Source: Bacillota bacterium
GTDB lineage: Bacteria; Bacillota; Clostridia; Christensenellales; Aristaeellaceae
NCBI GenBank assembly: GCA_963169565.1
Contig: CAUJDI010000063.1
Span: 1 to 64,000, forward strand
DNA length: 64,000 nt
Direction of reading: 5' to 3'
The notes under the pieces were generated by a model that did not search any database, was not told where the DNA came from, and worked only from the letters and a program-made list of their open reading frames with translations. Made by a program: the position numbers and the translations under genes. Positions 7,172-16,199 of the stretch are shown here, piece after piece (the first letter of the stretch is position 1; every line of letters begins with the position of its first letter).

Positions 7172-8527
7172 TCAGACCTTCTCGATCGCCATTGGGAAAA
7201 GCGCGCAGGGGTCCTCTGTCTCAAGCAGATGATAAACGCTGAACACAAAGACCTCACCGGCATGGAAATCACTGGGTGAATATGGGAACGCAAGGTTGCC
7301 GGCCGTAGCTCTCCTGCCCTGATACCCATAGTGCAGCATCGTGGACCGAGCGGCCGCGCAGATGGTGTCGGCATGGGCCTGGGTATCAGAGACTGCTTCG
7401 ATGACAATGCCTATTTCGTGCCCTTCGACAACAGGATGGGGTTCCAGCGCACCCATGACGCCGTCCCGTCCGAAGACGTTGAACAGAAGCTTATACTCGA
7501 TCCCTGACGCAGAGAAATTGTCCCTGACCCGTTCGCGCACGCCTGCCGTTATTTCATCGATGCGGCTGAGCATCACGGGATCGCGCGCCCCGGCGATGGA
7601 TACAGTCCTGTATCCGATGCGTCTTGCCCCCTCGAGTTTGACGGTATAGGGGTCCGACGGGATGAAGCGGCTGCCACTGACGCGTGCGATGCGGTCTGTG
7701 ACCTGCTCAAACTTCGTGCCATAAAGGTCAAGATGCCCTCCGGGGCCTGGAAGGATATAGGGGTTGGTCTTTTCATAAAGGGTATGCGCCGCGACTGACA
7801 GGGTCGTGCATTTTCGGATGGGATTGAGCGGCTCCAGATCGAACGAATCACGGCGCAGATAGCCAAACATGCAGTCGGAACCGGATCCGGGGGTCGCCGC
7901 GATGGAGGCGCATTCCAGGATCTTTCCCATGTGAACCGCAAGGCCTCTGTCAAAACCAGCGCGCACAGCGGGGGCGGCAAACACCGCCGGGTCATAACAG
8001 CGGCCGGCAAGGACGACCTGTGCGCCTCCGTCCAGCGCGCGGATGATCGGTTCTATCCCCATCTGCGCGACGATGCTGACGGTTTCCTCAAGCGCTTGTT
8101 CTGTCAGTTCCGGAGCTGGTTCAAGGGGCTTCACCTTTCCCCTTTGCATCGCGTCCCTGACCCTGTCCTTCGGGATCTCCGCATGGATCACAGCAAGGGA
8201 GAAATGAAGGTCCTGCTCCCTGGCGATCTCCAGGATGATGTCCCGGCACCAGGCAAGGTGCCGGTCCCCTCCGCTGCCTCCGGCACTGCCGATCACAACG
8301 GGGATCCCCCTTGACATCCCGGCGGCCAGCATCAGTTCAAGATCGCGCTTCACAGCGCCGCGGTCGGTAAAGGATATCCCCGCGCCGAGGTAATAGGGGC
8401 CCGGATCGGTTGAGCCCGCGTCAACGGCGATCAGATGAGGGTTTCTGGCCAGCCCTTCCTGAAAAGAGGCAAGCGGAAAACCGTATCCGAGGATGGCGGT
8501 CGTCGAAAGGATCCTGTATTCATCCAT
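7172..8527 (-). CDS. AtuA-like (DUF1446) family protein
   Basis: About 451 residues. The family is named after AtuA of the acyclic terpene utilisation pathway of Pseudomonas, whose reaction is not firmly known. Visible family features are VDAGSTDPGPYYLG, the glycine-rich IGSAGGSGGDRH, GRCYDPAVFAAPA and GHEIGIVIEAVS. The start at 8527 is preferred because the upstream ATG at 8536 lies only one base after the GGAGG, whereas 8527 has about 10 bases of spacing. It is the fifth gene of the glutamate mutase operon, immediately after methylaspartate ammonia-lyase. That position makes it a candidate for a step after mesaconate, but no known hydratase motif is visible. Confidence 0.8.
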   Translation of the reverse strand: MDEYRILSTTAILGYGFPLASFQEGLARNPHLIAVDAGSTDPGPYYLGAGISFTDRGAVKRDLELMLAAGMSRGIPVVIGSAGGSGGDRHLAWCRDIILEIAREQDLHFSLAVIHAEIPKDRVRDAMQRGKVKPLEPAPELTEQALEETVSIVAQMGIEPIIRALDGGAQVVLAGRCYDPAVFAAPAVRAGFDRGLAVHMGKILECASIAATPGSGSDCMFGYLRRDSFDLEPLNPIRKCTTLSVAAHTLYEKTNPYILPGPGGHLDLYGTKFEQVTDRIARVSGSRFIPSDPYTVKLEGARRIGYRTVSIAGARDPVMLSRIDEITAGVRERVRDNFSASGIEYKLLFNVFGRDGVMGALEPHPVVEGHEIGIVIEAVSDTQAHADTICAAARSTMLHYGYQGRRATAGNLAFPYSPSDFHAGEVFVFSVYHLLETEDPCALFPMAIEKV

Positions 8528-8542
8528 TCGGTTCATTCCTCC

Positions 8543-9802
8543 TTAGGGTTTCAATACACCGATGCCGTTTTTCCTCAGCGCGATGATCCTTTGCATTTCA
8601 TTGAAGCAGATCATGTACGCCTCGTCGACGCCCATGCCGGGTTTTGCCAGGACCTGGTCGGCATTGACCGCCATTGCGCAATGGATGCAGACCTGTGCAG
8701 AGCGGTCCGTCTCGTTGCAGGTGCCGCCCTGGTAAGCGCCGACTCCCTTTTGCTTGCAGTACAGCACAGCCTCGCAAGTGTTGTGGATGCTCCCCAGGTC
8801 AGGGGTCTTGATCTGGATCATATGCCCGGCGGCATTGTCAGCGAAATAGATCACATCCTCCAGTGTATTGCACCACTCATCGGCGACGATCTCGACATGG
8901 ATGCCCCGCTGATCGATCTCCCTGCACAATCCCCGCAGATCGCGCATCTGCGCTTCCCGGCTGCCGGAATCCATCGGGCCTTCGATGCGAAGATGGAAAG
9001 GCGCTGCCTCCTTTTCCAGCTGTTCAAGGTAATCCGCCATCCCGATATAGTTGTCAGCGCCGAAGATCTGTCCGACGGTTCCGTAGCAATCGATATGGAA
9101 AACGGGGCGGTAACCCTCATGCGGGGCGACGTCCCTGACACGCTGCTTGAGCCATTTGACATAGGCCAGAAGATTCTCGCCCTTCTGGCCGGTTTTGGAA
9201 ATGCTGTTGAACAGCCCGTGCGGCAGCACCGGCGCGCCTTTGAGGATCATCTTGTCCGCGTTGCTGTACCGGTCATCGCCGGACTGGGTAAAGATCGGGA
9301 GGATGCTCCCAGAGACGGTGGTCCCGTATTCCATGGCCACCAGGTCGCACATGTTCAGGCCCTTCGCCTTGGCGACCGCGTCAAGGATCGCCTGTGAAAC
9401 GCCATAACGGATCGCGGTGTGCAGCTTTTTGCCTTCGGCATCAGTCAATCCGTCGATTTCCCCCGCCAGCCGCCTGAAGCTGTCCGCTTCCTGGCCGATC
9501 AGGTGAGAAGCGACGTCATGCTCAATGATAGGAATAAAGCTGTCCGCGAGAAACAGGGGATCGCGTCCTCCCGCTCCCGAGTACTGCACCGCCGCGCAGT
9601 CGCCCCATCCGATCTGCCCGTTCTCAAGGATGATCTGTACTGAGATGGATTCCCCCGGCTGGCGGATGCGGCTGAACCCGGGGGTCATCGGCTCACCGGA
9701 ATACACCGCGCCGTCCGATATTGCCCCCTGCTTGATGGCTTTCTGATCGTCAAAGTAGAAACCGGTCAACCCTTTTGAACACACAAGGTTAATGATTTTC
9801 AT
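8543..9802 (-). CDS. mal: Methylaspartate ammonia-lyase
   Basis: Eliminates ammonia from (2S,3S)-3-methylaspartate to give mesaconate, the second step of the mutase pathway of glutamate fermentation. The 419-residue protein is an enolase-superfamily member. The Mg2+ ligand motifs are FHIDCYGT, RIEGPMD and VADEWCN, and the catalytic lysine lies in IQIKTPDLGSI; length matches the family (about 413). The start at 9802 is preferred to the track's 9817, because GGGGAGGG stands at good spacing before it and the downstream MKIINLVCSKG aligns with known N-termini. It follows glmE by 21 bases. Confidence 0.95.
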   Translation of the reverse strand: MKIINLVCSKGLTGFYFDDQKAIKQGAISDGAVYSGEPMTPGFSRIRQPGESISVQIILENGQIGWGDCAAVQYSGAGGRDPLFLADSFIPIIEHDVASHLIGQEADSFRRLAGEIDGLTDAEGKKLHTAIRYGVSQAILDAVAKAKGLNMCDLVAMEYGTTVSGSILPIFTQSGDDRYSNADKMILKGAPVLPHGLFNSISKTGQKGENLLAYVKWLKQRVRDVAPHEGYRPVFHIDCYGTVGQIFGADNYIGMADYLEQLEKEAAPFHLRIEGPMDSGSREAQMRDLRGLCREIDQRGIHVEIVADEWCNTLEDVIYFADNAAGHMIQIKTPDLGSIHNTCEAVLYCKQKGVGAYQGGTCNETDRSAQVCIHCAMAVNADQVLAKPGMGVDEAYMICFNEMQRIIALRKNGIGVLKP

Positions 9803-9823
9803 AACAGCCCTCCCCATATCGCA

Positions 9824-11275
9824 TCAATGCGGTCTGCCGACCAGGCGCCCCTTGGAGATCGCATAAATGTCATCAATGACCATCTGGAATGAAACCCCTC
9901 TGTTTTCAGCTTCAGCTCGCTGATGGATCTTGCCGCGGTGGAACCTGAGCAGTTTTTCATTCAGCGGCAGATTTCCCGCGTCAAGCAGTCGGACAGCGCC
10001 ATTGTTGTCCCTGGCCGGCATGATCTTTCCGGCATTGTAGCGGCTTGGCGCAAATGGTACGTCGATCACGCCCGCTTCAAATGCCCTGACAGTCCCTAGG
10101 GCGACATCCCCCTCTCCCAGCTCCAGCGTGCGTTCCAGGATGCAGGAGGTCTCCTCCCGGATCACTGACATCTCCTCCTCAAGCCGCCCGCCGTCATCAA
10201 GCGACTGGTCCGCCAGCATTGTGATCATCTGTTTGGTGGCGCGGAGGCCGGCGGCATTGGCCTCCTTGGTCGGCACGCCCAAGGCCTCATGCGGCGACTT
10301 GACGATCACTTTCGTGGCATTGGCAAGCGCGGCGACGGAGCTGCCCCAGCAAATGACGGCGAAGGCCTTTGCCTCATCCTGCGGGAATCCGCCCATCCAC
10401 TGATGAAGGACCGTGCTGATCGTGACGTCTTTGTATCCGAAACGTTCAAGGTATTCGTTTGTCTGCTTTTCAAGGATCCTGATTGCCGCGACATCCTGGA
10501 TGAGGTTCCCGCACTGTCCATAGCCGACCGTAATGTTTCTGACCCCCTGTTCCGCCGCCAGCAGGGTCTCGATGATGGCCACGGCGTTGGAGACACAGGG
10601 CGGGACCAGCGTTCCGGTCAGCGGTCCGAAAGGCTCTCGGTTGACGGAGATTCCCGCATCTTCGTACAGCCCCACCAGTCTGTCGCAGTACTGCCAGTTG
10701 TACAGGGTCTCCTTCATCGGCGCGTTTTTTGCGTATGGGATGTTGTAGGAGATCCCGCCGCCCTCAAAGCTGGTGAACCCCCCTGCCAGGGTGATCTCAC
10801 TCAGCAGGCGGGCGTCCGGTGTACCGTGGCGGACCTGGACGGGGGTCTGAAGCGCGGACGTGACCATCCTGCACCCCGTGATCCCGTGATTGACCGCGGG
10901 GAACCCGTTGAGCATGGCTTTCCCCGTCGCCTTGGATTCATCGATCCCCCGTTGGGCATCCTCATAGCGGTTTAGACGGGTGTAGCTGTCGATGGTGGTA
11001 GGCAACAGGTCTGCCTCGCCTTCCTTCTCAAGGTGGCTGAGCAGCGCGATATGTTCACTGATGAGCGGGACACCCGCGCGGGGCTGGACCAGGGTCTTTC
11101 TGCTTTTCTGCGCCTCATTGAGCTTGGTGACAAAACGTCTGTCCAGGGGGATCCCCTTTTGGTAGCCGATCGCCTCATCCAGATCCACATCGGCTCCGGT
11201 AGGCCATGTTTTCAGGACCTCCTGACGCTGTGACATAAAAAAGTCCAGGGGCCATTTCTTATTGGACAGCTCCAT
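9824..11275 (-). CDS. glmE: Glutamate mutase (methylaspartate mutase) epsilon subunit
   Basis: The large catalytic (TIM-barrel) subunit of adenosylcobalamin-dependent glutamate mutase, which converts L-glutamate to (2S,3S)-3-methylaspartate by a radical rearrangement. The 483-residue length equals that of the Clostridium tetanomorphum subunit. Strongly conserved stretches include [32 protein letters not shown] and [16 protein letters not shown]. The start is placed at 11275 rather than the track's 11293, because AAGGAAGG lies five bases before this ATG. The glmL stop codon lies inside the first codons (17-base overlap), so translation is coupled. The partner cobalamin-binding subunit is glmS, two genes upstream. 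Confidence 0.96.
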   Translation of the reverse strand: MELSNKKWPLDFFMSQRQEVLKTWPTGADVDLDEAIGYQKGIPLDRRFVTKLNEAQKSRKTLVQPRAGVPLISEHIALLSHLEKEGEADLLPTTIDSYTRLNRYEDAQRGIDESKATGKAMLNGFPAVNHGITGCRMVTSALQTPVQVRHGTPDARLLSEITLAGGFTSFEGGGISYNIPYAKNAPMKETLYNWQYCDRLVGLYEDAGISVNREPFGPLTGTLVPPCVSNAVAIIETLLAAEQGVRNITVGYGQCGNLIQDVAAIRILEKQTNEYLERFGYKDVTISTVLHQWMGGFPQDEAKAFAVICWGSSVAALANATKVIVKSPHEALGVPTKEANAAGLRATKQMITMLADQSLDDGGRLEEEMSVIREETSCILERTLELGEGDVALGTVRAFEAGVIDVPFAPSRYNAGKIMPARDNNGAVRLLDAGNLPLNEKLLRFHRGKIHQRAEAENRGVSFQMVIDDIYAISKGRLVGRPH

Positions 11276-12659
11276 ATGCGCCTTCCTTTCCAAATTGCTC
11301 CAGCATCAGCCTGAGCGCCGTTTCACGGTCAACCCCCGAAAGGAGCCCCATTGCGGAGAGAGTATACCGGCTGTCGCACAGGGCCTTCACGTGCCTTGGC
11401 GTGAGCGCAGTCGGGTCCTGCATGGACAGCGCAATGTTGACGATTCCCGTCAGATCTGGCGCGTAGATCAGCGCGCCGCCGGTCAGAAGCATCAGTTCCG
11501 TGCGCGTCAGGTCCTTGCCGGTCTGCTGATCCACAGGGCCGATGGGCGTGTAGACGCGCTCAAGCGTACCGGCATGGCGGGCCAGTGCGCAGTAAAGCGC
11601 CCCGATGGCCAGCGCGCGGTCGACATCCTGTTCTTCCCGCGTTTCGGGAAGCTTTGACGGGTCGCTCCGAAAAGCCTCGGCGGCATCCATGATGGCCGGA
11701 GCAGGCACTGAGGCGATGTTCGCAAGCCTTTCCGCCCCGACGGCCTGGATGACGCCCCTGGCGCTGTAGCGCATGCCGATGTCGCCCTCCACCGTCCGCT
11801 TGGCATGAGGCTCAGGAAGGCCGCGCAGAAATACGTTGGGATTGGAGGGGTCTCCCCTGGCGATGGAATACACGTCAGTGGTCGCGCCACCAAGATCAAC
11901 AGCGATGAGTTCTCCAAGGCCGCGAGTCCTCTCCGTACCTTCCGAAAGAAGTGTCAGCGCTTCCAGCACCGCTGAGGGCGTGGGCATCAGGATCCCGTCC
12001 AGGACCTCGCTCACGCTGCTCATCCCCTTCGCTCGGACGATGCGTTTCAGGAACAAGTCCCTGATCATCTCCTGGACCGGGCCGGCGTTGAGCCTGTTCA
12101 TCTCCGGCATCACATTGGGCGCGAGGAAAACAGGATGTCCGCTGCCCTCAAGCGCTTTGGTACAGTCCCGGCCGGCGCTGCGGTTTCCGGCGATGATGAT
12201 GGGATAACTTCCCCCGTCACAGCTGAGCGCCTGCGCGTTGGCAATGATATTTTCGCTGTTTCCGCCGTCTGTTCCCCCGGTCAGGAGAAGGATGTCCGGC
12301 TCCGCCTGACGGATCTCATCAATATCTTCGCTTGTCAGGCGATAGGCGAACGTCCTGATGACTTTCGCTCCCGCGCCGAAGGCGGCCAACTGCGCCGCCT
12401 TGCCGGTGAGGGCGGGGACCAGTCCGCAGACGACCATCTTCAGCCCCCCGGCGGCGCTGGAACAGGCCAGTTTTGCCTGATAGTCGATTGCTCCACAGGA
12501 GTGCTCAAGGATGGACATGGCCTTGTTCAGCCCGATGGATATATCGCTGTCCGCAGTCGTGAACGCCTGGGCGCTGCCCAGAATGCTCGGCGTTTCCAGG
12601 TCGACGGCAGTCAGTTTTGTGTAGGTTGAGCCAAAGTCGATCAGCAGGACCGGCCGCAT
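11259..12659 (-). CDS. glmL: GlmL, methylaspartate mutase accessory (reactivase) protein
   Basis: A 466-residue MutL-family protein encoded between the two mutase subunits. It has the actin-like ATPase phosphate-binding motif DFGSTYTK at residues 8-15, a second motif [13 protein letters not shown], and [11 protein letters not shown]. These place it in the ASKHA fold with reactivating factors that remove damaged cobalamin from B12-dependent mutases; the reactivase role is inferred from the fold and from the conserved position between glmS and glmE. It overlaps glmS by 19 bases and glmE by 17. Confidence 0.93.
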   Translation of the reverse strand: MRPVLLIDFGSTYTKLTAVDLETPSILGSAQAFTTADSDISIGLNKAMSILEHSCGAIDYQAKLACSSAAGGLKMVVCGLVPALTGKAAQLAAFGAGAKVIRTFAYRLTSEDIDEIRQAEPDILLLTGGTDGGNSENIIANAQALSCDGGSYPIIIAGNRSAGRDCTKALEGSGHPVFLAPNVMPEMNRLNAGPVQEMIRDLFLKRIVRAKGMSSVSEVLDGILMPTPSAVLEALTLLSEGTERTRGLGELIAVDLGGATTDVYSIARGDPSNPNVFLRGLPEPHAKRTVEGDIGMRYSARGVIQAVGAERLANIASVPAPAIMDAAEAFRSDPSKLPETREEQDVDRALAIGALYCALARHAGTLERVYTPIGPVDQQTGKDLTRTELMLLTGGALIYAPDLTGIVNIALSMQDPTALTPRHVKALCDSRYTLSAMGLLSGVDRETALRLMLEQFGKEGAYGAVQ

Positions 12660-13072
12660 CGCCTATCCCCGGACAGATCTTCATTCAGTGCCCTGATGCC
12701 GGCTTCCGGCGGCGTACCGGGCCCGAAAACCCGGTCAAACCCCATTTTCAGAAAGCGCTGTTCAACCTCCTCAAACGGCTGCTTTCCGACAACGATGTTG
12801 CCGCCGACGTACAGCAGGATCCCCTTCAGGCCCGCTTCGTCGCATTTCTCTCGAAACCCCTGGCAGTCCAGTTCGCCATGCCCGTACAGGGAGGAAACGA
12901 TGATCGCGTCGGCGGCGGATTCAACGGCCGCCTCGATGAATTCTTCCTGAGATACCATGACGCCAAGGTTGACAACGTGAAATCCGGCATCCTGAAATGC
13001 GTAGTTGAGGATCTGGTTGCCAACCGCATGAACATCCGCCCCGATGACACCCAGAACCAAGGTTCTCGCCAT
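12641..13072 (-). CDS. glmS: Glutamate mutase sigma (cobalamin-binding) subunit
   Basis: The small B12-binding subunit of glutamate mutase, 143 residues. The signature DxHxxG is present as DVHAVG at residues 13-18, with His15 as the expected lower axial cobalt ligand, followed by SSLYGHG and GGNIVVGK, the rest of the nucleotide-tail pocket. The ORF track extends to 13129, but the ATG at 13072 has GGAGG at proper spacing and matches family N-termini, and the promoter lies inside the extension. First gene of the seven-gene operon. The leader is only about 20 nucleotides, so no cobalamin riboswitch can be present. Confidence 0.96.
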   Translation of the reverse strand: MARTLVLGVIGADVHAVGNQILNYAFQDAGFHVVNLGVMVSQEEFIEAAVESAADAIIVSSLYGHGELDCQGFREKCDEAGLKGILLYVGGNIVVGKQPFEEVEQRFLKMGFDRVFGPGTPPEAGIRALNEDLSGDRRCGRSC

Positions 13073-13100
13073 ATAGCGCCTCCATTTTCCAGTCAAGGTG

Positions 13101-13129
13101 AGAATAGCCTCTGATGACCGGCTTGTCAA
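13101..13129 (-). promoter_or_regulatory. Sigma-A promoter of the glutamate mutase operon
   Basis: On the minus strand a perfect TTGACA, 17-base spacer and TATTCT, with initiation near 13094 and about 20 nucleotides to the glmS start. It is divergent from the glycosyltransferase promoter. Confidence 0.8.
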
Positions 13130-13139
13130 CCACCGCTCC

Positions 13140-13168
13140 TTGTTTTAAGCCACCCAAGCACCTATAAT
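13140..13168 (+). promoter_or_regulatory. Sigma-A promoter of the GT4-mnmG operon
   Basis: TTGTTT, 17-base spacer, perfect TATAAT. The ribosome site AGGGGGG follows at 13191, before the ATG at 13204. Confidence 0.75.
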
Positions 13169-13203
13169 GAGGATAGAAGAGACTTCACGAAGGGGGGAAT
13201 GGG

Positions 13204-14406
13204 ATGAACATCTGCCAGCTGACTGACACATTTCTTCCGGTCGTTGACGGAGTGGGCCGTGTCGTTCTCGCCTATGCCGAAACCCTGTCCGGTATGAATC
13301 ACAAGGTGACCGTATCCTGTCCGATGTACAACACGGGACACCGCGGGGGGTATCCCTTTGAACTGGTGGACTACTCCGGTTTCAAAGTGCCTACCGCGCC
13401 GCAGTACAAGGTCGGTACCGCGGCGCTTGACAGCCATTACAGAAAACGCATGGAAATGATCGACCTGGACATCGTGCACTCTCACAGCCCCTTTTCCGCC
13501 GGCAAGGAAGCGCTTCGGCTGGCAAGGGAGAGGAAACTTCCGGCGGTCGCATCCTTTCACTCAAAATACTATGATGATTTCCTGAACGTCACCCATTCCG
13601 AGACGATCGCGAAGCTGGTCGTCAGCAACATCGTCAGCTTCTACATGCGCTGTGATGAAGTATGGGCGGTTTCCGAAAGAAGCGCGGACGTGCTCAGGTC
13701 CTACGGCTACCGCGGAAACATCATCGTCATGCCCAACGGCGTGACGATGCGGACTGCCGATCAGCGGAAGATCAGGGAAGTTGAGGAACGTTTTTCCCTT
13801 GAGTCCTTCCCCATGCTTCTGTTCGTCGGGCAGATCAACTGGAAGAAGAACATTCTGCGGGTGCTTGAGGCGGCCTCCCTGCTGCTTCGCTCAGGCGTGT
13901 CATTCCGCCTCCTGCTTGCCGGACAGGGTCCGGACGAAAAAATGGTCCAGGAAAAGATCAGGGAGCTCGGCCTTGAGGGCTGTGCCATGCTGACGGGGCA
14001 CGTCGCAGACATGGACACCCTTGACGCTCTGTACGCGCGCGCCGCCGTCTTCACCTTCCCCTCCCTGTATGACAACGCGCCGATGGTCGTGCGGGAAGCT
14101 GCCGTCATGGGCACTCCGGCCGTGCTCGTCTCAGGAAGCAGCGCCGCGGAGATCATCCACGACGGCGCGAACGGATTCCTGTGCCGGGATGATTCCGATG
14201 ATCTTTACAGGGTGCTGCGCAATGCCCTTTCAGATCCGGAAAAGACAAGGTACATCGGCATGCAGGCCCGAACCACCATTCCAATGCCATGGCGGGACAT
14301 CATGGAAAAAGCGGTCCAGCGGTATGAAGCGCTGATAAAGGAAAAGAAAGGCAAAAAGCGCAGGCACTACGCCCAGAAGCCGGCTGAAAAGGCTTTGCGC
14401 GGATGA
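13204..14406 (+). CDS. Glycosyltransferase family 4 protein
   Basis: A 400-residue GT-B fold glycosyltransferase of the GT4 type. The N-terminal acceptor domain opens with QLTDTFLPVVDGVGRVV, the pattern seen in diacylglycerol glucosyl/mannosyltransferases, followed by DIVHSHSPFSAGKEAL and HSKYYDDFL. The nucleotide-sugar domain has MPNGVTM, FVGQINWKKNI, AGQGPDEK and FPSLYDNAPMVVREA, the last being the E-x7-E-type donor site. The tail is very basic (KEKKGKKRRHYAQK), which suits contact with anionic membrane lipid. A role in glycolipid or cell-envelope glycan synthesis is likely; donor and acceptor cannot be set. It overlaps mnmG by 4 bases (ATGA). Confidence 0.88.
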   Translation: MNICQLTDTFLPVVDGVGRVVLAYAETLSGMNHKVTVSCPMYNTGHRGGYPFELVDYSGFKVPTAPQYKVGTAALDSHYRKRMEMIDLDIVHSHSPFSAGKEALRLARERKLPAVASFHSKYYDDFLNVTHSETIAKLVVSNIVSFYMRCDEVWAVSERSADVLRSYGYRGNIIVMPNGVTMRTADQRKIREVEERFSLESFPMLLFVGQINWKKNILRVLEAASLLLRSGVSFRLLLAGQGPDEKMVQEKIRELGLEGCAMLTGHVADMDTLDALYARAAVFTFPSLYDNAPMVVREAAVMGTPAVLVSGSSAAEIIHDGANGFLCRDDSDDLYRVLRNALSDPEKTRYIGMQARTTIPMPWRDIMEKAVQRYEALIKEKKGKKRRHYAQKPAEKALRG

Positions 14407-16193
14407 GCGCGGACAGGCATTTTGACATTGTCGTCATAGGAGCCGGCCATGCTGGGTGCGAAGCCGCATTGGCATGCGCAAGGCTTGGACTCGAAACGGC
14501 GGTCCTCACGCTGAACATCGACAGCATCGCCTTGATGCCCTGCAACCCTTCCATCGGCGGAACGGGAAAGGGCCAGCTGGTGCGCGAAGTCGATGCCCTG
14601 GGCGGTGAGATGGGCCTGGCGATCGATGACACCACGCTGCAAAGCCGGATGCTCAATACCGGAAAAGGTCCGGCGGTCCAATCCCTGCGAGCGCAGGCTG
14701 ATAAACGCCGGTACCAAAGGCGCATGATGCAGGCTTTGTTCTCACAGGAAAACCTGACCGTCCTGCAGACCGAGGTGACGGATATCCTCACATGTTCCGG
14801 CGGCATCAAAGGCGTCAGAACCATCAGCGGCAGGGTGATCGGCTGCGGCGCGGCGATCGTCGCCTCAGGGGTATACCTGAACAGCCGTATCATCATCGGG
14901 GAAACGCACTGGCACTCCGGACCCCAGGGTCTGTTGAGCGCCGGCCGCCTCTCGGCGTCCTTGATGGACCTGGGTTTCCAGATCAGGCGGTTCAAAACCG
15001 GAACGCCTGCCCGGATCGATGCCCGCAGCATCGATTTCAGCCAGATGGAAGCGCAGCCGGGCGATGAGCCCGTCGTCCCGTTCTCATTCCTGACGGACAG
15101 AAAGCTTCAGAACCTTGAGCGATGCTTCCTGACCTGGACGAACGAGCAGACCCATGAGATCATCAGGAAGAACCTTGACCGCTCCCCCATGTTTTCAGGC
15201 GTCATCAAAGGCATCGGCGCGCGATACTGCCCCTCGATCGAAGACAAGGTCTACCGCTTTGCCAGCAAGGACAGGCACCAGGTGTTCCTTGAGCCGGAAG
15301 GGCTTTCATTTCCTGAGTGGTACGCTCAGGGACTTTCCTCCAGCCTGCCCGAGGACGTCCAATGGGATATGTACAGAAGCATCAAGGGCCTCCAGCATGC
15401 CCGGCTGACCAGGCTTGCCTACGCGATCGAATATGACTGCATCAACCCGCTGGACCTGTCGCCTTCCATGGCTTCGCATCATATTCAGGGCCTCTACTCA
15501 GCCGGGCAGATCAACGGCACCTCCGGTTACGAGGAAGCGGCGGCTCAGGGGATCCTGGCCGGCATCAACGCAAGCCTGTACCTGAAGGGCAGGGGTCCGT
15601 TCATCCTCACCCGGGAACAGGCGTATATCGGCGTGATGGCTGACGATCTGAGCAGCAAAGGCGTCGATGAGCCCTACCGCATGATGACAGGCCGGGTCGA
15701 ATACCGGCTGTCCCTGCGCCAGGACAACGCGGATCTGCGGCTGACCCATCTGTCGCACGCGCTCGGCCTGGCCAGCGACGAACGGCTCGAAAGGGCTGAA
15801 AAGAAGAAACGGGAAACGGATGAACTGATTCAGGCATTCAGGGAAAGCCGCGGGCATTCAGGCAGCGGTCCTGGCAGAACGGCGATTGACCAGCCGGGTG
15901 CCGGCTACTCAAATGAAGCCGTCAGACAGGCTGAAATACAAATGAAGTATGAAGGTTACCTGGGAAAGGAATCCGCTCAGATCAGGTCTGCAAAAGCCAT
16001 GGATGATTGGCGGATTCCCCCTGATATCGACTATATGTCCATCGTTTCGCTCAGGATCGAATCAAGGCAGAAACTGACGCGTCAGAAGCCCTTCTCCCTC
16101 GGGCAGGCCTCGCGCATTCCGGGTGTTACGCCTGCCGACGTCGCCGTGCTGTCGGTATGGCTGAAAAAGCACAGGGCCGCGGCTGAAACCTGA
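14403..16193 (+). CDS. mnmG: tRNA uridine 5-carboxymethylaminomethyl modification enzyme MnmG
   Basis: FAD- and NADH-dependent partner of MnmE that installs (c)mnm5 at U34 of several tRNAs. The 596-residue protein begins with the dinucleotide-binding motif VVIGAGHAGCEAA and has the family signatures MPCNPSIGGTGKGQ, LNTGKGPAVQSLRAQ, YDCINPLDL and GRVEYRLSLRQDNADLRL, then the C-terminal helical domain that binds MnmE. The ATG overlaps the glycosyltransferase stop. In most Firmicutes this gene follows mnmE near the origin; here mnmE and rsmG are not beside it. No other MnmG-like or TrmFO gene is confused with it: TrmFO is encoded separately at 42.4 kb. Confidence 0.95.
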   Translation: MSADRHFDIVVIGAGHAGCEAALACARLGLETAVLTLNIDSIALMPCNPSIGGTGKGQLVREVDALGGEMGLAIDDTTLQSRMLNTGKGPAVQSLRAQADKRRYQRRMMQALFSQENLTVLQTEVTDILTCSGGIKGVRTISGRVIGCGAAIVASGVYLNSRIIIGETHWHSGPQGLLSAGRLSASLMDLGFQIRRFKTGTPARIDARSIDFSQMEAQPGDEPVVPFSFLTDRKLQNLERCFLTWTNEQTHEIIRKNLDRSPMFSGVIKGIGARYCPSIEDKVYRFASKDRHQVFLEPEGLSFPEWYAQGLSSSLPEDVQWDMYRSIKGLQHARLTRLAYAIEYDCINPLDLSPSMASHHIQGLYSAGQINGTSGYEEAAAQGILAGINASLYLKGRGPFILTREQAYIGVMADDLSSKGVDEPYRMMTGRVEYRLSLRQDNADLRLTHLSHALGLASDERLERAEKKKRETDELIQAFRESRGHSGSGPGRTAIDQPGAGYSNEAVRQAEIQMKYEGYLGKESAQIRSAKAMDDWRIPPDIDYMSIVSLRIESRQKLTRQKPFSLGQASRIPGVTPADVAVLSVWLKKHRAAAET

Positions 16194-16199
16194 CGCCGC

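Noticed and set aside
13073-13203. Possible cobalamin riboswitch ahead of the glutamate mutase operon
   Set aside because: The promoter leaves only about 20 nucleotides of leader and no B12-box sequence is present.
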